64,000 nt of DNA, from NCBI GenBank assembly GCA_017849455.1, contig JAFIGX010000016.1, positions 34,323-98,322 on the forward strand. The letters run 5' to 3'. The number at the start of each line of letters is the position of its first letter. Position 1 is the first letter of the stretch. A program made the translations under genes and the position numbers. This document shows, piece by piece, positions 57,884 to 64,000 of this stretch. Source of the stretch: Pseudobacter sp. (GTDB lineage: Bacteria > Bacteroidota > Bacteroidia > Chitinophagales > Chitinophagaceae). The notes beneath the pieces are model-generated. The model saw only the letters and a program-made list of their open reading frames with translations, was not told the origin of the DNA and did not search any database.

Positions 57884-60800
57884 TTAAAAAGTTGCATTTA
57901 AACCGAGGTTAATTGTAAGAGGAGCTGGATTTACTCCAAATGAGGGGCTATAGGCATCGGGGTCAACATCGAATTTATTGGCCCGCCACAATACGCCCAC
58001 ATTACTAAGCAAACAATAAATCCTGAATGATTTAAACAGGTTTTTGGCAAATACATTTTTTATATCATAATCCAAACGGATATCTTGCAGACGGATATGG
58101 TCACCTCTTGTTACAAGTACAGATGAATATTGATAGAAAGTATTGCGGACGGAATTAGACGGATACAACACAGAGGGAACATTAGTATATCCTTCATCAC
58201 CCGGATTCTGCCAGCGCTTCGCATAGTCGGAGTTGATGCTAAAACTGCTTAAACCTGAATTAACAATATCCGTATAATTTAGACTGGTCGAATACCGGCG
58301 AAAATAATATCCCAATTTATAGATAATGTTGAATGATAGTGTGAATCCTTTAAAACCCAGGTCATTTCGGAGCGATCCAAAAACAGTTGGGGAGGTTGAA
58401 CCATGAAACACCAGGCTATCAGGGTTATAGTTGTTGATAATACCTGAATAGTCCTTACTTATTTTACCGTTCGAATAGCCCTGTGGGTCGCCATTGACAG
58501 GATCCAGTCCCGCCCATCTATAACTATATATACTATTTACCGGCTTGCCAACAACTCCGCCAGCCGATTGAATGCTTCCCGATGTCCTTTCTATATCATA
58601 TCTTGTTATTTTGTCGCGAAGGCTATTAAACAGGAATGTTGTATTCCAGGTAAGCGGGCCATCCAGGTTTTTACTGTTCAATAAAAGTTCCAGGCCCCTT
58701 GTCCTTGTCGAAGCCGCATTGCCGGTAAACGACGTAAATCCTGTAGACCCGGCGAGGGGTAATGTTTCGATCAGGTCCAATCCATCTTTCTGATAGATTT
58801 CTACAGAACCTGAGATAATATTTTTCTTTACAGAAAAGTCAACCCCGAAATTGACAGTTCTTACTCTTTCCCATTTCAAATCCGGGTTTGGCGGCGTTAA
58901 TCCACCGATGGTCTGGGCACCCGTTAAGCTGGTCGAAGTATAATAACCGGTCACGTAAGCAGTGCCGTTATACACATTTCCATTATAGCCATAGGTTGCC
59001 CTTAGTTTTAAATAAGGTAAAAACCCGGAATGGTAAAACTTCTCCTGTGAGATATCCCAGGCAGCTCCGGAAGACCATAAGGGTGTAACCCTGTCGTTGG
59101 AGTTAACACCAAAAATATTTGATCCGTCTTTTCTGCCACTTACAGAAACCGTGTACCGCTGATGATAAGTATAGGCTGCGTTCACGAAATAAGAGATATA
59201 GCGCAGCGTTACACCTCGCACACTTCCTACCCGAAAAGGGATCGTTCCTGAACCTGTAGGATACTTTGGCAATGGATTATAAAAATCAAGTGCATTGTTG
59301 GCTGTTCCGGTTTCATTGTCATAACCATAGGAAATTCCCGAGTAGCTGCTTGTTTTTAACTGCCTGATCTCAGCCCCGGCAATAGCAGTCACCTCATGGA
59401 GAGCGGTAAACTTCTTATTGAAATCGAGCTGGGCCCTGTAATTATCAGCATTATAATCTGTATTGGTAAGATTCAATATCCCTCCCAGCGGCACTTTATA
59501 AGTAAAGGTATGGGTGGTGGCATTGTATTGTGTAAATTGATTGACCAGATCCCGTACAGAAAAAGTATTTACATTCTGGTAGTTCCTGTTGATGATATGC
59601 TGTGTCTCGTTTTGGTAATTCATTTCAATACTTACTGCCGGGATTATCCTATATTTTACCCCGATCCTGGTCAGCAGGTCACTGGTCGTAATTTTGTTAT
59701 CCGCATTATTCAATTCCTCCAGCGGGAAATATTGCCAGTTCTGAAAACCTAAACGCTGAAGGCTGTCGATATAGGGAGCACGATAGGCCCCATAAGTAGG
59801 CAGTGGGTTTCCGAAAGCATCTGCAAATTTATCGTAAGGGTATCTGTACAGAACAATATTATTATTTAACATGGATTCGCTCCTGCTGTAATTCAGGGTA
59901 GTAGTAATTTCCAGGTTTTTTACCGGCTTATACACATTGACCGTATTGATTGTAGTGCGGTTAAATCCATTTCTTACCAAGGTACTTTTATTATTATCGT
60001 ACCCTACCGATAAAGAATAGGTTAGCTTATCTGTTCCGCCTCTTATTCCAATTGAGTTTTGAACGTTGACTGCCCGCTGGTAAACATATTTGAGCTGGTC
60101 ATCCCGTATATCATTTTCTTTTAACAGGGCAATTTGTGCATCGGCCTCGGCAGCAGAAATCTGTCCTGCCCTTTGACGGGTTAAAATCTCTATCACCGGC
60201 GATAAAAACGGCCAGCTTGTTCTGTTATTGATACTTGCGTTATAATAATTCCTGTTAAATAAAGTTCTTTCTATTTCAATGTAGTGTGAAGCACTTATAA
60301 AAAAAGGGTTATCCCGTAAAGCCGGCTTGTCCATGACCGATACGCTGGAATTGAGCGATATTTCCATTCGGCGATTAAAACTGCCTTTTTGGGTAGTGAG
60401 GACAATGACCCCATTACCGGCCCTGGCACCCCAGATAGATGCTGCGGCCGCATCCTTTAAAATGGTGACTGATTCTATATCGTTGGGATTGATATTATTC
60501 AGATCACCTTCATAAGGAAAATTATCCAGCACCACCAGCGGATCTGTTCCCACAGCGGATGAAAGGGTACTTACACCGCGGACCGTTAAAAACAAATGCC
60601 TGGAATTAACAGGGTCGTATGAGAGGCCCAAAGGCGCTTGCTGGTATTTCCCGTTCAATCCAAGGCTCATGCCTACCAGCCTGTCCAGGATATTCGTACT
60701 CACAGTGCGGGAAATAATCTCATTATTTAAATGAACAAATGAACCGGTGGCCCTTTCTTTTGATATTTGTTGATACCCGGTGTTTACTTGAACCAATATA

Positions 60801-61465
60801 GGGCTGAGGGCTGCTATTTTCGTTTTTAAACTGATTGTGAAATCTGTCTGCCCATTCACCTTCACTTCATAAGTTTCTGTCCCGACGCTGGAAAAAACAA
60901 GCGTCGCATCCGGGTCAATATTTTTTAAAATGAATTCTCCGTTATCATCCGTAGAGGTAGCATTTTTACTCCCTTTTATAGTAATTGTCACACCTGCTCT
61001 TACATTTCCCTTTTCGTCTTTTACTACTCCGTGCACGTCAATTGGTGGAGATCCGTTACTTTTAATAATAGATATTGTAGCCCCTTTTTTAATCACCACA
61101 ATCTTATTGGCAACCGAATAAGTGAGCGGCTGGCCCTGCAGGCATAGTTGTAATACTACATCCAGGGTAGCTGCTTTCACCTGAACATCCACCTTCTTAG
61201 TACCGGTCAGATCATCATTGAAATACACAAAAGCATAACCGCTTTGTTTTTGTATTTCTTTAAATACCTTTTCCAGCGGTGCATCTTTCATCGAGAGAGT
61301 AATGGTTTGGCCAATGCTCCTGGCACTGACCTGTAAAGCAGTAGCAAGTAGTATGATCGCTGTGAGTCTCATAGGTCGCAGCACCTGCCTGACCGGCAGG
61401 CAGGTTTTTTTGGTTGTTAGTGCCGGTAATAAATACCAGAACGTACAAAGAGCTTTCAAAAGCAT
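57884..61465 (-). CDS. SusC/RagA-family TonB-dependent transporter with STN domain
   Basis: 1193 aa from ATG 61465 (MLLKALCTFWYLLPALTTKK); an ATG at 61372 just before the signal helix MRLTAIILLATALQVSA is an alternative. A palindrome (61384-61404) lies in the leader between them. STN domain (LEKVFKEIQKQSGYAFVYFN), CarboxypepD_reg (VHGVVKDEKGNVRAGVTITI), plug with GYQQISKERATGSFVHLNN and SVTILKDAAAASIWGARAGN, barrel to LTINLGLNATF. Same subfamily as the unit B SusC. It should signal to the FecR encoded upstream and import an unknown substrate. Confidence 0.94.
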   Translation of the reverse strand: MLLKALCTFWYLLPALTTKKTCLPVRQVLRPMRLTAIILLATALQVSARSIGQTITLSMKDAPLEKVFKEIQKQSGYAFVYFNDDLTGTKKVDVQVKAATLDVVLQLCLQGQPLTYSVANKIVVIKKGATISIIKSNGSPPIDVHGVVKDEKGNVRAGVTITIKGSKNATSTDDNGEFILKNIDPDATLVFSSVGTETYEVKVNGQTDFTISLKTKIAALSPILVQVNTGYQQISKERATGSFVHLNNEIISRTVSTNILDRLVGMSLGLNGKYQQAPLGLSYDPVNSRHLFLTVRGVSTLSSAVGTDPLVVLDNFPYEGDLNNINPNDIESVTILKDAAAASIWGARAGNGVIVLTTQKGSFNRRMEISLNSSVSVMDKPALRDNPFFISASHYIEIERTLFNRNYYNASINNRTSWPFLSPVIEILTRQRAGQISAAEADAQIALLKENDIRDDQLKYVYQRAVNVQNSIGIRGGTDKLTYSLSVGYDNNKSTLVRNGFNRTTINTVNVYKPVKNLEITTTLNYSRSESMLNNNIVLYRYPYDKFADAFGNPLPTYGAYRAPYIDSLQRLGFQNWQYFPLEELNNADNKITTSDLLTRIGVKYRIIPAVSIEMNYQNETQHIINRNYQNVNTFSVRDLVNQFTQYNATTHTFTYKVPLGGILNLTNTDYNADNYRAQLDFNKKFTALHEVTAIAGAEIRQLKTSSYSGISYGYDNETGTANNALDFYNPLPKYPTGSGTIPFRVGSVRGVTLRYISYFVNAAYTYHQRYTVSVSGRKDGSNIFGVNSNDRVTPLWSSGAAWDISQEKFYHSGFLPYLKLRATYGYNGNVYNGTAYVTGYYTSTSLTGAQTIGGLTPPNPDLKWERVRTVNFGVDFSVKKNIISGSVEIYQKDGLDLIETLPLAGSTGFTSFTGNAASTRTRGLELLLNSKNLDGPLTWNTTFLFNSLRDKITRYDIERTSGSIQSAGGVVGKPVNSIYSYRWAGLDPVNGDPQGYSNGKISKDYSGIINNYNPDSLVFHGSTSPTVFGSLRNDLGFKGFTLSFNIIYKLGYYFRRYSTSLNYTDIVNSGLSSFSINSDYAKRWQNPGDEGYTNVPSVLYPSNSVRNTFYQYSSVLVTRGDHIRLQDIRLDYDIKNVFAKNLFKSFRIYCLLSNVGVLWRANKFDVDPDAYSPSFGVNPAPLTINLGLNATF
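61384..61404. repeat. Palindrome CCTGCCTG-ACCGG-CAGGCAGG within the susC leader
   Basis: Perfect 8-bp arms around a 5-bp loop, followed by TTTTTT on the plus strand. On the minus strand it is in frame and encodes CLPVRQV between two possible susC starts. Such CCTGCC/GGCAGG palindromes are dispersed in many bacterial genomes. It could be a mobile REP-like insertion or a hairpin affecting susC translation. Confidence 0.6.
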
Positions 61466-61542
61466 AACTTTGTTATAGTTTGGGTTAAACAATAAGCAGT
61501 CTTGCGGACTTGTTATAATTGGGTTAACCCGAACTTATTTGC

Positions 61543-61567
61543 CGCTCCGAATTCCAGTCGGGGCGGT
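61543..61567 (-). promoter_or_regulatory. Stem-loop between fecR and susC (unit D)
   Basis: CCGCTCCGA (61543-61551) pairs with TCGGGGCGG (61559-61567) with one G-U; on the minus strand it is preceded by five A residues and followed by CAAAT, as in unit B. In the downstream leader two related direct repeats occur (61510-61530 and 61469-61490, TTGTTATAnTTnGGGTTAA on the plus strand). A role in susC expression is inference. Confidence 0.5.
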
Positions 61568-61615
61568 TTTTGTTTGGTCAACCATAACTTATCCCGTTAA
61601 TGCGGGAAGAATTTT

Positions 61616-62779
61616 TTACAGCAAAAACACCGTTACTTTTTTACCTTCAATCACAAATCTTACATTGCCTGTCATTTCCATGATCTTCAAAATATTTGTC
61701 ATTGTCACCGTTCGGGGCACATTCAATAAGCTCACCCTTTTCGTAATGGGTCGATCATAGACAATATCCACATCGTACCAGCGGGAGATTTGCCGCATGA
61801 CCGAGGCTACATCTGCCCCTTCACATTGAAACACTCCATTTTTCCAGGCCATTACTTCATCTGTATCTATCCCGGATGCAATGTTGATTTTCCCGTCTTT
61901 CGTTATTTGCGCCTGCTCGCCGGGTTTCATGGTGATGGATTGAATACGGATCGTTCCACTCAACAAGGTTACTTTGGTTTTTTCTTCATCACCGTATGCA
62001 TTTACATTGAACACGGTACCCAAATCATTGATCTCGATCCCGTTCGCCATTACCCTGAAAGGCATTTTATCATTGTGCACCACATCAAACCAAACCTGTC
62101 CTGTTATCTCTACTTTCCGTTCCGTGCCAGTAAATGCTGTCGGGAACCGGATAGATGAACCGGCATCCAGCCACACTTTACTGCCATCGGCTAAAATCAA
62201 ATTCGGGTATTGCCGGCCCCTTGGTGTCGTGATGGTATTATAGGATACCGTGGCAGTCTCTGCAGAGCCTGCCTGGTAACTTAACTGATCGTTCTGTTTA
62301 ATAACAACCGTGTTCCCCTGCGTTGTCAATAATCCATTATGTGCACTATCAAGTATAATCTGCTGTCCGTTGGCCAGTGTTAATGTGGCCCCATTGCTTC
62401 CCGGTTGCACATCATTTTTAAATCGTATTTCCTGTGGCTGTTTCGCGATGGGGCCGGGAGCAGGATTTTTTCTATAGAAAAACCAGGCTCCCATTCCAAT
62501 TGTATAGAGGAGAATAGCCGCTGCTGCTACCTTTGCAAAACTGATTCGTCTTTTCGAAGATTTATTGATAACAGGGGTATCAACAATTGTTGCATACATT
62601 TTTCCCCAGTCGGTTACCGGTAATGGATGACCTGGCCTGTATTCGTTCCAAAGCTGCTCTACCTTTTCTTTTACTGGTGTTTTCTGATCACCTGAATTCA
62701 ATAGGGTGAGCAACTCCCGGACATCTTCTTCAGAAGCTGTATTGTCAACCAACCGTTCCAGTAAATCATTAATCCGCAT
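61616..62779 (-). CDS. FecR-family anti-sigma factor
   Basis: 387 aa from ATG 62779 (MRINDLLERLVDNTASEEDV), the normal start; an upstream extension of the frame to 62884 is not family-like. Membrane helix at about 86-104 (VAAAAILLYTIGMGAWFFY). FecR domain: ATLTLANGQQIILDSAHNGL, ITTPRGRQYPNLILADGSKV, GQVWFDVVHNDKMPFRV, NDLGTVFNVNAYGDEE. C-terminal DUF4974: DVASVMRQISRWYDVDIVYD. Closely similar in layout to the unit B FecR. It lies 106 bp after its sigma gene. Confidence 0.93.
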   Translation of the reverse strand: MRINDLLERLVDNTASEEDVRELLTLLNSGDQKTPVKEKVEQLWNEYRPGHPLPVTDWGKMYATIVDTPVINKSSKRRISFAKVAAAAILLYTIGMGAWFFYRKNPAPGPIAKQPQEIRFKNDVQPGSNGATLTLANGQQIILDSAHNGLLTTQGNTVVIKQNDQLSYQAGSAETATVSYNTITTPRGRQYPNLILADGSKVWLDAGSSIRFPTAFTGTERKVEITGQVWFDVVHNDKMPFRVMANGIEINDLGTVFNVNAYGDEEKTKVTLLSGTIRIQSITMKPGEQAQITKDGKINIASGIDTDEVMAWKNGVFQCEGADVASVMRQISRWYDVDIVYDRPITKRVSLLNVPRTVTMTNILKIMEMTGNVRFVIEGKKVTVFLL

Positions 62780-62885
62780 GGTATGATTCGTAATAGTGTA
62801 CAGGAAAGCACTTGACTGTCGCCTGTTAAGTACAAGGAGTTTGAAAAGAAATAAGGGGACTAAGTCCTGCAAAAAAAAATTCACT

Positions 62886-63476
62886 TTACCGGGTGCTGTT
62901 CCAGAAAATCGTTGCCAGCGTTATGGCAACTTCTCCGATATGCATACGGATATGCTTCAGGGCCAGCACAATATGATTCTTCACTGTGTTGGGTGAGATG
63001 TTTAGCGCATGCGCAATCTGGTCATGGGTCATCCCGTCCTGGCGGCTCAGCTTAAAGACCAGTTTTTGCTGATCAGGAAGGGATTCGATGGCTTCGTCAA
63101 TAATTGCCCTGGTTTCGTTGGCCAGGACCATGTCCTCTGTTGAAAGCTGCTGCTCCCCGAGCACCCTGATCAATTCGAGCAGCAATTTATTTTCCCTGGC
63201 CGTTTTGCGCAGTTGTGTGTAAATCCGGTTATAGGTGATAACAAACAGGTAGGCTTCAGGGTCATCAATCGTAGAGAATTTTGATTGATTGATCCAAACA
63301 GTCATGAAAACATCCTGCACGATTTCTTCAGCCACAGCAGGCACTTTCAGCATTTTAAGGGCGATGTACTGAAGCCGCTCTTTGTATACATCAAATATCC
63401 GGCGAAAGGCTCTCTCGTCTCCTTCGGAAAGCTCATGAAACAAATTCTTCGAGTCGTATAAAGACGATACCTTCAT
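62886..63476 (-). CDS. ECF-type RNA polymerase sigma factor
   Basis: 196 aa. Region 2 at about 18-85 (RAFRRIFDVYKERLQYIALK, AEEIVQDVFMTVWINQSKFS, AYLFVITYNRIYTQLRKTA). Region 4 at about 125-180 (IESLPDQQKLVFKLSRQDGM, THDQIAHALNISPNTVKNHI). ATG at 63476 gives MKVSSLYDSKNLFHELSEGD. It starts unit D and probably directs transcription of the susCD-tlpA genes when released by the adjacent FecR. Confidence 0.95.
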   Translation of the reverse strand: MKVSSLYDSKNLFHELSEGDERAFRRIFDVYKERLQYIALKMLKVPAVAEEIVQDVFMTVWINQSKFSTIDDPEAYLFVITYNRIYTQLRKTARENKLLLELIRVLGEQQLSTEDMVLANETRAIIDEAIESLPDQQKLVFKLSRQDGMTHDQIAHALNISPNTVKNHIVLALKHIRMHIGEVAITLATIFWNSTR

Positions 63477-63749
63477 AAATGGCCTTACAACTTTGCGCTT
63501 AAAAGTAATAAAAAAGCTACAACTAAGGGGAAACTCTGTGTTAAGAAGGCCAATCAGGAGATGAAATGACTGCGTGATTACCGGACTGGGGAAATATGCT
63601 TTTGTGTAAGCGGCATCACATCAGTTGTAATAGCCACTATTCAACCTAACATTTATTATTATCTGATTAAAAGATTATCTTACACATGATTGAAGAATAT
63701 AAATGGAGAGTGATATGCCCTAAGCCACAAACCCTAAAACTAACTACAA
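63477..63749. other. Divergent intergenic region between sigma (unit D) and the right-edge gene
   Basis: 273 bp, AT-rich, with no open frame of note. It must hold promoters for both flanking genes. I cannot single out a -33/-7 pair with confidence. Confidence 0.4.
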
Positions 63750-64000
63750 ATGACTAAAAGGAAAATTGTATTGCTGTCCCCTGTAATAATCATCATGGTA
63801 AATATTGTTACAGGCTACTTTTTCGGAAACATGCTGGAAAAATGGGCGTTTATTCCTGTTATATTAATAGAATGGGGCCTATTCTTATTTTTAATTTTAA
63901 GATATGCTACAGAAGGCTTCATTAAAAAATGGCTTCATTCATCAGGTAAAAATTGGGGTTGGAATGTTCTTACTGTGTTACTTGGGCTGACACCACTACC
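63750..64000 (+). CDS. Membrane protein, N-terminal part only
   Basis: 83 codons in the window, open to the right edge. ATG 63750 gives MTKRKIVLLSPVIIIMVNIV. Three hydrophobic segments are visible (LLSPVIIIMVNIVTGYFFG; WAFIPVILIEWGLFLFLILR; WGWNVLTVLLGLTPLP), separated by ATEGFIKKWLHSSGKN. This could be the start of a CPBP-type intramembrane protease or another polytopic protein, but no family motif is inside the window. It is divergent from the sigma gene of unit D. Confidence 0.6.
   Translation, partial: MTKRKIVLLSPVIIIMVNIVTGYFFGNMLEKWAFIPVILIEWGLFLFLILRYATEGFIKKWLHSSGKNWGWNVLTVLLGLTPL

Overview
The window reads as a chromosomal segment of a Bacteroidota bacterium, most likely Chitinophagaceae (Chitinophaga/Niastella-like). 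The grounds are four SusC/SusD outer-membrane pairs, three of them driven by ECF sigma/FecR modules, a LytTR two-component pair with a 7TMR-DISM kinase, and a Bacteroidota-type envelope cluster (LptD, OstA-like, MlaD, paired amidases). The genus is inference; no rRNA or marker gene is present.

Layout. (A) 1-9517, minus strand: sigma, FecR, SusC, SusD, a secreted DUF1080/alginate-lyase-like fusion and the start of a sugar isomerase, which together look like a polyuronate utilisation locus. (A/B boundary) 9.7-14.1 kb minus: a short lipoprotein, an NHL beta-propeller lipoprotein, and a LytTR response regulator with its LytS-like kinase. Upstream of the kinase lies a 12-bp direct repeat with a 21-bp period, a candidate LytTR operator, which faces a lipoprotein gene and a 1210-aa M19-dipeptidase-like secreted protein. 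(B) 18.6-29.0 kb plus: a second sigma/FecR/SusC/SusD unit followed by a GldA-like ABC ATPase and a fused GldF-GldG-like permease. 29.2-31.3 kb: two half-size YeeE/YedE sulfur transporters and a secreted protein of unknown function.

31.4-37.6 kb is the most unusual part. It is visibly AT-richer than the flanks and holds only two genes, divergently arranged: a 1205-aa membrane protein joining an extracytoplasmic propeller-like region to a cytoplasmic STAND/NACHT-like NTPase, and a Fic AMP-transferase with a tandem 20-bp repeat just upstream. It abuts the 3' end of a tRNA-Arg(UCU) gene, and 36-bp direct repeats (30/36 identical) flank it; these look like the tRNA terminator duplicated at the far end. 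The tRNA gene is interrupted after U34 by a 399-nt group I intron with recognisable P7 and P9 elements. The segment looks like a small genomic island at a tRNA site, carrying a candidate undescribed sensor/effector system.

37.7-48.1 kb holds housekeeping and envelope genes: VOC protein, uracil-DNA glycosylase, PlsC, LptD, two tandem N-acetylmuramoyl-L-alanine amidases, MlaD, OstA-like and a small beta-barrel. Two long inverted repeats sit between them. (C) 48.3-54.6 kb plus: DeoR regulator, SusC, SusD-like and a DUF4397 lipoprotein. (D) 54.9-63.5 kb minus: an AT-richer fourth unit (sigma, FecR, SusC, SusD, TlpA-like thioredoxin) next to a gene remnant. Units B and D have SusC proteins of the same subfamily and both carry a CCGC...GCGG stem-loop between fecR and susC. 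The window ends inside a membrane protein gene.
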